A stretch of 64,000 bases of DNA from Megascapheus bottae (Eukaryota > Chordata > Mammalia > Rodentia > Geomyidae), in contig JANJXV010000004.1 of NCBI GenBank assembly GCA_024803745.1, forward strand, positions 50,415,858-50,479,857. Reading direction: 5' to 3'. The notes beneath the pieces were generated by a model, which worked only from the letters and a program-made list of their open reading frames with translations, did not search any database and was not told the origin of the DNA. The translations under genes and the position numbers were made by a program. Position 1 is the first letter of the stretch, and every line of letters starts with the position of its first letter. Shown piece by piece: positions 36,555 through 48,902 of the stretch.

Positions 36555-39419
36555 AGATTAAGAATTACAAAAACTGGTTGGGCTAACTTCTTATGCAGTA
36601 CGGAAATGAACTGAGGAAGAAAATTTCTTTACCATGATAAAGAACATTAAACCATAGAACTTTTCAAGGACTCTGAAAGACAAAATAGTCTTCTGTTTGT
36701 ACTCAGGTATAAAGTGTGCTATCCTCAGTTGTAGCTAAAGTTTTACCTGATAAAAGTGACAGATTTTTGTTCCTTTTCTTTCATTGTATAACAGGTGAAT
36801 AAGCAGACTGAGGGCTTTTCATGTATAACCAGGAATCAACTTAGTATGTTTACTCCATGATCATTATAAGGAAAGTGTTAAAATCTCCCTAATATTGAAA
36901 AAAAACTAGTCTATAATTGGTTTCATTGTCAAAACTGTTCTGAGGTTAAAAAAAGGAAATATATCCCATCTTAAAACAGAGAGAACTAAAATTTTAAGCA
37001 GCCTATTTCAATTTTGGTAAAACATTATTTTATTTTATTTTTTTGCAAAAGACTCTTGAATTTCCCTGCATCTCTATATCTGGTATCTGTGCTACCCATT
37101 CTTTGTACAACAGAATCCTGGACATCCTATAAATTTCACTTGTAATCCTGACGTCTTGTCTCACATAGGAATTAGTGGTTCATAAATCTCTTCTTCAAAG
37201 TGTTATATGTTTTCTTCTCTAGTATCCGAAAGAATTGTTTCCTACCTAAGATATAAAGTTTGATTCTTTGGAGTCTCTCACAGTGCACTCTCTGTATAGT
37301 GCTAAGCTGTAGACATACACACAGCCCAGTCAGGTCCAAAAGCATCATAGTTAACTCTTTGAGGCTCTTTGAGGATCAGTGAAGATTACTGGATCCAAGA
37401 AAGGAAGAAAAACGATGTTCAGGTCTGTGGATTTTTCCTGGAGTTAGGCATTTCACATGGTAACAAGAGTTTTGTTGGCAAATCCAAGTATGAAGGAAGA
37501 AATAGGTTTTCATAAAATACGAATGTTGAGCCTAAAATTAGCAGTGACAATCAGAGAAGTCAGCAAGGAGGGTCTGGTAGTGCATAGGCTCTACCCTATG
37601 CACACACTCAGTGCCTTAAAGTGCCATTTGATAATCTTCATTGAATAGGCTTTTTTTCCCCAATATGTATATCTAGAAACAAGAGCTTGCCTTACTCAAA
37701 AAAATTCACATTCAATTAATGAACAGACATCATTATCTCTTCACCTTGCACACATTTTTTTGCCTAATGGTGTGGTCCTAGAATTTAGAGCAACTTAAGA
37801 TAGTGAAGTTAACAGTTACTGAAAACCATCCAAGAACATGGAAGAAAGCAACTAGAGAGATGGAAGTGATGAATTGTTATTAACTTGTGTCCATGGTTAC
37901 ACGAGAAATAGAGAAAGTATCTCTGATTTTTAATAAGCCAGTATTTTTGGTTCTATGCTAACACAGTTCATACTGAAGGGAGGGCGGGAAGGAAAGGAGG
38001 GAGGGAGGAAGGGGGTAGCTGAATAAAGAGGGAGAGAGGGAACTGTTTTACTTGGAAACAACTGCACTTGGGTTCGACTATCAATTTCTTTTTAGTATTA
38101 CAGTGTTGGAAATACACATAGAGAGTAGTTAGTTTGAAATTACTTATATTAGTCAGGTTATACATATTGTAGTGCTTTGAAATTAGTAGTCATTAAACAT
38201 ATCAGAAGCTGTCCTTTAACAAAAGGACTGCCAAATCAGTCGTCTTTGGAAATACTAGTACTACCAATAAGCATTTGCTTCTTGCTGTGGACTTCTCACT
38301 AGCATTGGTGCTATGAAGAACAATTTGGACCTGAGCAATCAGGTTTTTAAGTCCATATAATCCTTGCTCGCTTTTCCTTGAGAATAACATCATACCTACT
38401 AAGAAGACATCTGCTCTAAAAGACCAGTAATGCTGCTGGGGGACATGACATTTAAATAGAACTTGTTTCTCCAGATTATCCACACGGTATACATGACAGA
38501 TTCTGAGTTGATAGAATAATTCTTTTTCCTATAAGCAAAAATGTCATTCTCATTATTTTTAAGGAATTTACTTTTACAACATTTGCAAAGAGCATCAACC
38601 AGCCCAAATGAGTTCAGACAAGGAAATTAAAAATGATTCAGAAACTGAGATCTGCAAAATGCAGAGAGAAATCACTTATGGGTAGCTCTTCGGGAGTAAG
38701 GAGTGTTTTATTATAAGGATGTGAATTGAAATTTTCTGGTCTATTGAAGATATGTATATATTAGTGATACATATATACATGCATGTATACATATGTTGCA
38801 TGATATATGCATATGTGTGTGGATATCATATATGCATTGAGGTACGTGATTTCAGTGGAGGCATACAACTGTATGGATAAGCTGATTTTTTACATCAAGT
38901 TCTGACAGGCACCTCTTCTGGGAATACCAGCCTCACACACTTCCTTTTAAGATGTTTTCCTAGCAAGAGACTCAGCCTTGTCATGGCAAACACAAAGGGA
39001 GTTTGTTAGTGACATTTGACCATCTTATATGTCAAAAAGAGTTTAGTTAGGACATAGGACTTGGGCTTAGTATAATTTAAAATAGGAATATGTTTTCAGT
39101 TTTATAGCTATAACTATTAGAGAGTTATAATTGGCATCTTCTTTTGTTTTCCTTCTTTTGCCTACGTTTTGCAAACCATGATCAAGGTACTTAAGACAAG
39201 TTAATTGTGAAGATAAATTAAGCAATGAAGAGTATGGCTGGATTTGTATTAGAAAACAATTGTGCCTTTGATTCTGCCCTTGAATATGTTCTTAAAATAA
39301 TTCCCAATCAAGTCAAATCTAATTTTTAAATATATGAATAAACACATATGGGCTCATATCCAAGTATATATAATATATTAACCCAACTATGGCATCTGCA
39401 GTGGAAAATTCTTAGAAAA
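36555..39419. other. No gene recognised
   Basis: 2.9 kb of mostly unique-looking DNA. G/A-rich patch at 37975-38039 and TA/TG-rich patch at 38750-38840. Frames up to about 93 codons have no family features. Confidence 0.5.
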
Positions 39420-39690
39420 CCTGGATCAAAGTATGAAAAAATGAATACCAAGAAATTGATACCAGCAAGGTTTCGGGAAGATGGCAAAGGGATGGAGATA
39501 CACAAGTGAAGGGAGGAAGGGAATAGAAGGTAGTTATAATAATCAATATTTATCCCATGATACTTGGAAATAGATGGGAGAGATTGGGTTTAAAAGGGTA
39601 GGAGAGAATGATGAAAGGGTATTCTTGACCAAAACTGGTTGTTGAATGGCTACCATTTCTATGACTACTTAAAGAAAACAAAAATATAAA
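39420..39690 (+). mobile_element. Old L1 3' UTR remnant
   Basis: A G/A-rich segment followed by GTAGGAGAGAATGATGAAAG GGTATTC and TTGAATGGCTACCATTTCTA resembles an L1 3' UTR. Moderate to weak. Confidence 0.5.
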
Positions 39691-40204
39691 TTAAAAATAA
39701 AGTAGTGCAATACATATCAGTGTTAATTTTTAAAGAATTATTTTCTTTTCCTAGTCCAAGTCAAAGGTATTTTAGGAACTTATGATAACATCATTGATAC
39801 CTGCTATTCAGAAACACTGATTTCTATCAAAAAGCAAAGCTCAAAATTTGTCATTCTTAAGCCTACTATTAAGGATACAGTGGACATGCTGAGGTCTGCC
39901 TCTGTGATGAGACTGTAGCAAAGAATCTCTAATGACCTAGTATAAAATGGCTGATTGTAAATAGAATCCTCATTGGAATAATTCACTTACAGTCCAGATA
40001 GATTCTTTGAATAATCTTGATTTGTCTTACTGCTGTTGACAGGGCTTCCCTTCTATGCTCTTCTAACCTAGAAGTGTCCTGTTATCTTTTGGATCTTACT
40101 CATTGGAGAATTATGGTTTCTTTTTCTAGCGCTTAAAGTTTACTTCATATCATCCTGGTGTTTTCTAACTTTGCACTGAAAAACATGTTGAACAGGTTTT
40201 TTCT

Positions 40205-40460
40205 TTTCTTTTCTTTTGAAATTTTACTTTATTGTCATGGTGATGTATAAAGGGGTTACAGTTACATTCATAAGGAAGTAAGTACATTGTTTCTTGAATA
40301 TTGTTATCCCTTCCTATGTTTTTCTCCCACTTTCCCTCACCACATTGTCTCCCAACCTGTAAAGTTCGTTTCCAACATACTGTCTTGTAAATATCGGTTT
40401 CATTGGTTCACCTTTTGTCCTTTGCCTCATCATTTTATTTTTCTCGTTCCCTTTCCTAAT
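40205..40460 (-). mobile_element. L1 3' end
   Basis: In reverse: tail TTTTCTTTTCTTTT, GGTGATGTATAAAGGGGTTA, TTGAATATTGTTATCCCTTC and a CCCACTTTCCCTCACC tract, ending near CCCTTTCCTAATTCAAATAA. Same family as 18120-18350. Confidence 0.5.
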
Positions 40461-40934
40461 TCAAATAAGTTAACCTTGAAGTATAACATTGACAAGATAA
40501 TTGATAGCAGGATGAGCTTATTATTTTTTCCCAATGATTATCTATTTAATAAATAATTAGAAGTTTTGTTTTACTTACATCATATTTCCAGTAGCTATAT
40601 AACATTAGGGTATGATAATAGCAACAGTAATAGAAGAGTACAATATTCAAAATAAAATAGAATATATTATCCATCTTTTCATAAAGTAAAAATGGATCTA
40701 TGAAGGATAGAGGGAAGTTTTGTATTTTCTCATTGAGAGAAGAATGTGAATGAAAATGCATAAGAATGTAAATGGTGGGCTATTGTTCGGTGAAATTTAC
40801 TGAACAACTCTGACAGTGATTGAGAAAAACCAATTCCATCAGATTTATATACTCTAGAGAAAACACCAAATTACTCTAAAAAAACTGTCATTGATTTATT
40901 TTTTATCATGACATGAGGGAAAAAAAGCACAACA

Positions 40935-41065
40935 TTTTTTCTTTTCTTTTTTTCATATATTTTTTATTGTAATTAATAGAAGGATTACATGATATTTGCC
41001 AGATAGATGGTGCGTTAATTCCCATACATTGATACCCTTTCACATGTCTTGGTTTCTTTTTTGCA
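40935..41065 (-). mobile_element. L1 3' end, short
   Basis: TTTTTATTGTAATTAATAGA, CCCATACATTGATACCCTTT and CACATGTCTTGGTTTC match the first part of the shared minus-oriented L1 3' UTR, then the match stops. Confidence 0.5.
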
Positions 41066-41319
41066 ACAGGTTAATTTGATATTTGTTTCAAGATATGTTT
41101 CCAGAACTCTATAGTGACTACATTCATGATCCAGTACTTCTTAACACTATCTTCAAATCTTTGATTCTGTATAACTCGTTTCCACCAGTGTGAAAAATGA
41201 GGTAGTTCTTTCCCAACATTATTTCTTTAGCAATATCACAAACCTTTTCATGAAATTATCAAATTCTTTATCTTCTTCTTCTAGGTAATAGAATCAATGT
41301 CTGAGGAGTAGACAATAGT

Positions 41320-41450
41320 AGAAGGAAGAAAAATAAAGAAGGGTAGTAGAAAGAAGAGAAAGAGATGATAGTAGAGAAAAGGAGAAAGGAAAGAAGAGGA
41401 GAAGAGAGGGATAGAGAGGGTCGAAGAGTGGAGAGAAGAGGAGAGGCAAA
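41320..41450. repeat. Purine-rich GA/AGG tract
   Basis: About 130 bp of imperfect AGAGGAGAAGAG sequence; the paired Ser/Leu-rich frames are artefacts. Confidence 0.5.
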
Positions 41451-42179
41451 AAATAACAATACAGACACTCAAAGACACAACATGATTCTTACCTCATATT
41501 TTCTGCACATTAATATTTCTTGGCTTCCAAAGATTCTCTGTACTTAGGAAATAATGAAATTCAGTTCATAACTCTAATATATATATATTTATATAATCTT
41601 AAACATGTGATATAAATTCCTTCTTAATTTATAACATACAACTAATCATACAACTTGTCTTTACTAAGGCCATTGATATTCTCCATTATGTAGAACCTAT
41701 GACTACTCTGTATGTTCAGGTTCTTACTGTGCCTGACTTCTTATCATCCTGTAATAAAGATGAGTATTTTCCTTGAGGAACTTTGTATTATTATCGGTTA
41801 TGATAACCATTTGATTATTTTTTACATCATCTCCTTCTTGATTACCTGTAAAATATTGAAATCCTCATGTGCCTTTTTCTATTTATATTTTTTGCTGTAT
41901 GATTCCATCCAGTTCTGATATCCACTATGTTATAAACTTCTGTTTGGATACATGACTTGTTCCTTGATCTCCAAATGTATATGTCTATGTACTTACTGGT
42001 ATATACTATACACATCTCAAAATCATCATTATTGTCAGCAAATATATTTCTTTTCCTGTTATTGTAACTTCAAATACTGTTACCAGATTTCTCAGGTCAA
42101 AGAATTTGTCTTTGTTTCTTGTGCTTTTTCTTCTCTGTAACAAGCATCATATCCACAGTTAGTGTTGGCTGTACTGCAT
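41451..42179. other. No recognised feature
   Basis: AT-rich DNA, no gene or clear repeat; frames of about 60-68 codons only. Confidence 0.5.
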
Positions 42180-42645
42180 AATGTTAGTTGAACTGCAAGT
42201 GCTTCTCTATCTCTACTGTTATTATTCAGGTCTACATCACCATCATCTGTCACTGAGATTCCTTTCACTGGTTTCCTTGTTTTCTACATGTTTTGTGCGA
42301 GGCTATTGAAACTGACAACTTAACGTGTGAATTCTAATTACTTCCCTAGTTATAACCCACAAAACCTTCCCATTTCTTTTCATCCATCTTGTCTACTTCA
42401 TTATACAGGATTTTACCCAAATGTCATCTCCAAAAGAAGGACTCATCGAACATATTGATTTAAAGCATCCCTCTCTTCTAATGAAATGTACCATGTAACC
42501 AATATGTATTGACTCACAAACATCATTATTTAAATTTAAATTATTGCTTTTTTATTTGTTACATAATTTGCCTCACATACAATGGATGCTTCATGAATAG
42601 AATCATTATTTCCTCCTTCTAGATCTCCTGCATCTATACTTGAGT
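42180..42645 (+). mobile_element. L2 3' end remnant
   Basis: ACCCAAATGTCATCTCCAAA, then CATCCCTCTCTTCTAATG and a TTTTTATTTGTTACATAATT TGCCTC segment follow L2 3' UTR order. Diverged. Confidence 0.5.
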
Positions 42646-43214
42646 CTTAATATAGAAAGAAAGAGAATAAAATAGAAAGTCAATACAAAACAGAATAGAA
42701 AATAAGAAAGACAGTCTGAAGAGGAAAGGAGAAGGCACCATTGTACACATGGATTTCCTATCAGAATATACTAGTCAGCCAATTCCTGATATCTTCATAA
42801 ATTTCAACATTGAAAGACTTGAAATATGCTTTAATGAGTTGTAAAATGCACCAGAAGGGGGAGGCAGATGCAAGAATATTAATCTGCAGAAGCTTGCAGT
42901 GCTTTCAAAATCTTCAGGGAAAATATCTTTAGAACAAATAGCAATTGGTGTTGCGAGTAGGGGATAACTTGTTTCTAACCTTCAAACCCACACATAGCAA
43001 AACTTAAATGAAGCAAATACTTAAGTGGGAAATTAGAAAATGTTAAACTGTTATTAAAAGACATAGGAGAAAGTTTGGGGTTCTAAGGCAAATAGAGAAT
43101 TGTAGCTTTTACAACAAAAGTAAAGATGATGATACTCAGAGACTTACTGAAACCTATTCTTCCTGTCGAACATGCTTTGCAGAGGATGAGAAGGTAGAGA
43201 GCAAGAGGTCACAC

Positions 43215-43974
43215 ATAAACAATACATGCATACATGTCCCTACCCTTAGAATACAATAAGAAATCTTTAAATTCAGCAATGAAGAGATATTTCACCAAAT
43301 AATGTATACAGATGGCAAATAACTGCATAGAAATATTTTCATCATCAGGAGCCAATAGGGAATATAAATTTAAGCCACATTGAGAAACCATTTACTATCC
43401 AAATTGAGTGGCTAAAATTTAAAAACGAGGATAAATATGGATAAGGATACAGGAAAACTAGGTGACTCACTCATTGCTGAACAGGGTGGAGGAAGATGAC
43501 ACAGCTACATTGAGAAAGACTGCGGTTTTATTTTCTTGCAAAACCAAAATTGTTGTTGCAACATGTAGAAATTTATTTCAGAGGTTTGGTAACAAAACCT
43601 CATATGAATGTTAATAGCCATTTTAGTCTAAACTTGGAAAGCAAGGAATGAAACTCTCATGTAAAATGCTTGTCTAGTATTTGTATAGCACAAGTTTCAA
43701 TGTCCAGAATCAGAAAAGAAAACAAAACAACATGGAAATCACTCCAATGTCCTCCAATGAAGAATGAGTAAATAAACTCTGGTACAATCATACAACATAA
43801 ATTTCACTTTTCAAAATGAAGAATGAAATGTTTACATACTCAACAACTTGGGATGGGCCCAAAATACCCTGTACTGAATAAAAGCCACCAGGCTTATCAC
43901 AACAAAGAGGACTACATTTGAATAGCTTTCTTGAAATAATAAAATCATAGGCATAAACATGATCTGGCCAGAAC
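43215..43974 (+). mobile_element. Old L1 fragment (ORF2 end / 3' region)
   Basis: GAGATATTTCACCAAATAAT, CATCATCAGGAGCCAATAGG, AAGCCACATTGAGAAACCAT and later CCAATGTCCTCCAATGAAGA follow the order of an L1 ORF2 end in heavily mutated form. It is interrupted by an ID-like insertion. Confidence 0.5.
43655..43726 (+). mobile_element. ID monomer-like SINE inside old L1
   Basis: AAAATGCTTGTCTAGTATTT and CAAGTTTCAATGTCCAGAAT with an A-rich tail resemble a worn ID unit. Confidence 0.5.
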
Positions 43975-44200
43975 AGTTGGCCTGGACAGGTATGTGAAAT
44001 CTTACCACTCATGAGGCTGAGATCTAAGGATCTCAGTTTGACACCAGCACAGGCAGGAAAAGTCCTTCAGATTCTTATCTCCAGTTATTCACCAAAATAA
44101 GCCAGAAGTGAAGTTGTGGCTCAAGTTGTTCAGTTCTAGCTTTGAGCATAAAAACTCAGAGACAACGTCCAGGCTCTGAATTCAAGCCCCAGACAAGCAT
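43975..44200 (+). mobile_element. B1-ID dimeric SINE
   Basis: CACTCATGAGGCTGAGATCT (B1) and GAAGTTGTGGCTCAAGTTGT (ID), ending GAATTCAAGCCCC before a purine repeat. Confidence 0.5.
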
Positions 44201-44360
44201 GAGAAGAGAAGAGAAAAGAAAAGAGAAGAGAAGAGAAGAGAAGAGAAGAGAAGAGAAGAGAAGAGAAGAGAAGAGAAGAGAAGAGAAGAGAAGAGAGGAG
44301 GAGGGAAGGGAAAGGGAGGAGAGGGGAGGAGAGGAGAAGGGAGGGAAGGGGAGGGAAGAG
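44201..44360. repeat. (GAGAA)n pentanucleotide and GGGA tract at SINE tail
   Basis: About 18 AAGAG units to 44295, then GGGA-rich DNA to 44360, wholly purine on +, following the SINE. Confidence 0.5.
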
Positions 44361-44588
44361 GGTTTCTAGGCCATGGCATGTTAGAAAGAAGACGTGGATA
44401 TTCAAATAAAGGGATACCCAGTGAAATCATTGAGGCTGGTTTATTACTCTGTATCTTCATTATTACCATGGTTACACTGAATACTCAAGAGATGTAATTG
44501 AATACAACTATATACACTCATAGAAATCTGTGTAAAATCAATTATAATGACAATACATTGCACCAATATCAATTTCAATATGCAGTAC

Positions 44589-45569
44589 TTTTTTATTAAA
44601 GAATTTATTAACATTGATTTTTACATCATATTTCAAATGATATGTTTAACAAACAAGTGTTCAAAAAGGGAATCTCTATATACAATCACTGGCACTTAGT
44701 TTTTAGAACATAATCAAAATTAGGCTAAGGGTTTGTATATCATAGATACATATTAATTTATGAAATAAACATTATGTCTATAGAGTCATAGGTTTTTATG
44801 TCTATATAGTTATGGTTATATTTCCAATACCATGTCCATAGCATTGGGTATGCAAATATTGAGTCCTCGCTCTTGTACTGTTTGGATCTAATAGCCACAT
44901 ATTATCATGAACCTTTTGTTCCTTTGGTCTTGACTTATCTCACTCAACATGATTTGCTCTATATTCATCCATTTCCCTGCAAATGCCATTATTTTATCTT
45001 GTCTGTTGGCTATGTAGAATTCCATTGCGCATATATATATATATATATATATATCACATTTTCTGTATCCATTCATCTTCAGTAGGGCATCTGGATTGTT
45101 TCCATCGCCTGGCTATTGTGAATAGTGCAGAGATAAACATAGATGAGCAGGTGTACTTATCATATCTTGGGTTATAATGTTCAGGGTAGATGCCCAGAAG
45201 TGGTATGGCGGGATCGTAGGGAAGGTCAATTTTCAGTTCTTTAAGAAACCTCCACACTGCTTTCTAGAGTGGTTGAACTAGTTTACAATCCCTACAGCAG
45301 TGTAGTAGGGTTCCTTTTTCTCCACAACCCCACCAGCAACTGTCATTGTCTGAGTTCAAAATCTTGGCCATTCTTGTTGGGGTAAGGTGGTATCTTAGGG
45401 TTATTTTTATTTGCATTTCCTTTATGACCATGGATGATGAACATTTTCTCATATGCTTTTCTACCACTTTAATCTCTTCTTCTGATAAGTCTCTCTTTAG
45501 TTCCCTTGCCCATTTAGTGAATGGTTTGTTGGGTTTGGGCTTTTGAAATTTATTAATATTAAAAGACAC
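44589..45569 (-). mobile_element. 5'-truncated L1 with ORF2 C-terminus and 3' UTR
   Basis: In minus orientation, ORF2 C-terminal coding is at 44888-45569, then the 3' UTR to about 44589, where a T6 run marks the 3' end. Its 3' 280 bp also occur, oppositely oriented, at 48610-48890. Confidence 0.5.
44888..45569 (-). pseudogene. L1 ORF2 C-terminal remnant
   Basis: Intact L1 ORF2p is the endonuclease/reverse transcriptase of LINE-1. Only its C-terminal tail remains here. It shows the zinc-knuckle-like region (CWWGCGEKGTLLHC), the KLVQPL motif and DPAIPLLGIYP. A TAG at 45264-45266 replaces a tryptophan codon just after KLVQPL. A second stop at 45054-45056 and a frame change coincide with an (AT)n run at about 45030-45053, after which MEFYIANRQDKIM continues in another frame. 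No catalytic domain is present; it cannot act on its own. Confidence 0.5.
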
Positions 45570-46184
45570 TAGGTAGCTGGAATATACTTCTACTCTGTTT
45601 CATTTTTGCAATACCCGTGATACCAAAGTATACATTAAAAATAATGTCCTTTTAGGATGTGCAAATCTTCAACAACAACAAAAGAAGAAAAAATAAAAGA
45701 AGAAAGAAAGCAACTTTAGTCTCAAGTAAACTAAGTCAAAATCCACTCATGGAATACAAGAGTATGAGAAAACCATCTCAGGATATAACCAATAATCATT
45801 AAAGTATGAACAAGATTCCTGTATGGCAACCATTGTTATGAGTCCTGGGTCAGAAGATTCAACATTATCTTGAAACACATTAGTTACAAAATTCTCTTTC
45901 TAGAGGCAAATTTTGTTTTAACCAGACTTTAGGTTACTTCCATATCCACTATCTAATAGAGACGCTAGTAGTTCCATTTTGTTGCTAGACATTTGAAATG
46001 TGGGAAGAGCCACCTGTTAAAATTATTATTTTGATGTTTTAGGTTATATAAATAAACACTAAGATATATTAAATTATGTATTTATATTTAATGTGGTTAC
46101 TGCTGCTTATCTGTAATTATTCACAGCTCTCAGTACAAAGTTAGGAACACTGAGCAAACTTTAAAAGCAGGAAAAAAAACTAGA
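45570..46184. other. No recognised feature
   Basis: AT-rich DNA, no gene or clear repeat. Confidence 0.5.
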
Positions 46185-46350
46185 CATAAGGCAGGAAGCA
46201 GAGGATTATGTCTGTATTAGTGTCTACTAAGGAAACAAAACCTAGAGGCTAGCATAAGCAGTATTGTCTCAATCTCTAAAACAAGTAGCAAAAAAGCAAA
46301 GCACGGTTCAAGTAGTATAGCATCAGTACTGACAAAATTAGCATGCAAAA
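46185..46350 (+). mobile_element. Possible worn B1-ID SINE
   Basis: Faint B1 order (GTCTACTAAGGAAACA, AGCAGTATTGTCTCAATCTC) then an A-rich linker and CACGGTTCAAGTAGTATAGC as an ID remnant. Confidence 0.5.
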
Positions 46351-46737
46351 TATTAACAATAAAGGAAATATAATGCTAGTGATTGAACTCTACCTACATT
46401 AACAGACCAAGTTGCTGACAAAGAAGCCCTGGAGTTGAACATTTTAAAATCTTTCTAAGTGATCTTGATGTGCTGCCTTGTGTCAGATGACTGCTCTAAG
46501 GCTGAGTTCTTAATTTTGGGGGGAGGGGAAAGTCGAATTTTCAGAATTTGAGAATTGAAGTTGGGAAATCCTCCAAGAACAATACACACTCATATCTGAT
46601 CTAAATATGTCTTCAGGATTTTCTAAAATCATTCTCGAGAGGTTTTATACATATTGCTTTGGAAATCTGGATGTGATAGACTATTTTTTTTCATTGCCTT
46701 AGATTTAAGCATTTATTACTACACTTTATTCATGTTT

Positions 46738-46926
46738 TTAGCCAGTCCTGGGGCTTGAACTCAGGGCCTGAGCACCATCCTTGGGCTTTCTCAAAATCAG
46801 AGCTCTACCACTTGAGACACAGCCCCATTTCTGGCTTTTTTGTGTGTGTCTGTGGTACCAAGAAATTGAATCTGAGTTTTTGTTCATGCAAGGCAAGCCC
46901 TCTACCAGTAGGCCAATCCCCTGGCT
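46738..46926 (-). mobile_element. Dimeric ID-type SINE
   Basis: GCCAGTCCTGGGGCTTGAAC and AGAGCTCTACCACTTGAGAC, then TGGTACCAAGAAATTGAATC and CCTCTACCAGTAGGCCAATC, in reverse. Confidence 0.5.
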
Positions 46927-47578
46927 TTACTTCTAAGTAGAATATATAAAGCTGAGAGAAGTTGTCCATGTTAATCCTGCCAGTGATTTTTTAAAAATTA
47001 GATTAATGTGCTTAACATTTATAATGAGAACTTATCCTGTTTAATTCTGCCTGTTTCCTTCATAATTGTCTTCTATGTTTTAATATTTGTAGCTCTCTTT
47101 AAAAATGAATGTACATCATTTGATACATATACTTCTTTGGAATTTCATACATTAGATACTTTAATAATCTAAAAGATTTGTTATTGTTAATGCCACTTCC
47201 AAAAATATTATTACCTCTAGACAATCTAGACTGGGAGAAATATCTAGTAGAACTGTTCTCTAGAAAACCTTTAAATTCATAGAGCTTCTAAACTTATAGA
47301 TAACATGACCAGTCTACTTTGTAAATCTCAGTCTATTATTCAAAAACCAAGTACCTGGCATATTTAAACACTAATCATAAAATTAGGAAAATAGAATTCA
47401 AAAGTCCTCTGTGCTTATAAATCTTACATTCAAGTCTGAGACAATAAACTTCAAAAATGGAAATGGAATATATTAATTAACTATAACTCTAAAAAAAAGA
47501 ATAAAAGAAATAGGGAAATTCAAAGAAAAGTTTTATAGGAATAGGGATTTGAGCAGACTAATAGAGAAACATTTAAAA
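46927..47578. other. No recognised feature
   Basis: AT-rich DNA without gene or clear repeat. Confidence 0.5.
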
Positions 47579-47646
47579 GCGTTAAGGACACAGTGCTAAA
47601 GGACATGATTCAAATGTTGAAATCCTGAAAGATCACAATCTTGAGT

Positions 47647-47711
47647 AGAGCTCAAGCCTTGAGCAAAAATTTTCAGAGTGCCCAGGCCCTGACTTCAAGC
47701 CCCAGGTCTTG
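47647..47711 (+). mobile_element. ID 3'-half SINE fragment
   Basis: GCTCAAGCCTTGAGCAAAAA and CTGACTTCAAGCCCCAGG match only the 3' part of the ID half. Confidence 0.5.
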
Positions 47712-47713
47712 TA

Positions 47714-47847
47714 CGCACACACAAATGCATACAGCTAAGCTCTTCCATGCATGTGCTCGCGTGCATTCATGTACACGTGCACATACACACGCATGCACGT
47801 ACACACACATGCATGCATGTGCACACACACACACCGCACACACACAT
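47714..47847. repeat. CA/TGCA-rich tract at SINE tail
   Basis: GCACACACA, GCATGCACGTACACACAC and similar alternating sequence directly after the SINE fragment. Confidence 0.5.
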
Positions 47848-48599
47848 TCTCTAAGGTCCAAAATGCTTAAATCACAATCTAGAAATTTTAAATCCTAGTG
47901 TTAAAATCCTGAAAGATCAAAATCTCTAAGGTCTAAAGTCCTTAAGTCACAAAGTGATCAAACTCCAAATGTCAGAAATTTTGAGTGGTACAATGCTCTC
48001 TACAGCAATAACAGAAAGACCACATGAGAGGAGTAGAAAGCATACTCTAGGGAAGGGATCACTGTGATTTCAAGTGAATGCAGAGCCTGACATCATGTTG
48101 GTCAGAATAGAAATCTAGATTCATGGTAAGGCATTATTTCTGTGTGAGACTGTGAGAGTCTTTCAAGAGGAGATTAGTGTGTGAGTCTGGGTAGATTAAC
48201 TGGGGCAGATTTATCAGACAGAGAATGAATGGGAACATATTCTCTCAGATGAACCCTACCTAAAAGAAATAAAGAGGTAGCTATTCATCATGATGCAAGA
48301 CTTCAAAAATAGGACAATTCTTGTTCATGGCTATGCTATGGCCCACAATCGATGCTTGGCTTAACTTATTTATACATTGAATTTTCTTTTGAATTTCTCA
48401 CTATTAATTAACTATTCATTCCAACATCACATCATTTTTAGTTGTAAATTATTTGAAAGAGCTATAATTCATTTCATACATTTTTGTAAAGTGGGGGTGT
48501 CACCAGTAATTTATATGAAATGATCTAAAATTTTAACAGCGTCTTACTATCCAACTTAAATTATCTCCAATGTTGATATTTCCTGAAATGCATGACCTT

Positions 48600-48902
48600 A
48601 AAAAATGTTTGCAATATTTGCATACCCAATGCTATGGAAATGGTTTGGGAAATATAACCATAACTACATAGACATAAAAACCTATGACTCTATAGACATA
48701 ATGTTTATTTCATAAACTAATATGTATCTATGGCATACAAACCGTTAGCCTAATTTTGATTAAGTTCTAAAAACTAAGTGCCAGTGATTGTATATAGAGA
48801 TTCCCTTCTTGAACACTTGTTTGTTAAACTTGTCATTTGAGATATGATGTAAAAATCAATGTTAATAAGTTCTTTAATAAAAAAATGAAAAAAATGTTTG
48901 CA
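48600..48902 (+). mobile_element. Short 5'-truncated L1 with 14-bp target duplication
   Basis: About 280 bp of the L1 3' end (reverse of 44589-44868), ending TTTAATAAAAAAATGAAA. AAAAAATGTTTGCA flanks it exactly at 48600-48613 and 48889-48902, proving an independent retrotransposition rather than a local inversion of the 44.6 kb copy. Confidence 0.5.

Larger units (their letters stand above)
47579..47990. repeat. Unclassified degenerate tandem sequence split by SINE debris
   Basis: AATCCTGAAAGATCA occurs near 47623 and again near 47908. CTCTAAGGTC(C/T)AAA occurs near 47850 and 47924, about 75 bp apart. AATCACAATCTAGAAATTTT and AGTCACAAAGTGATC are related. I do not know the family. Confidence 0.5.

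Noticed and set aside
47673..47898. CRISPR-like short repeats
   Set aside because: Alternating CA/TGCA simple sequence at a SINE tail; no regular spacers, and the genome is eukaryotic.
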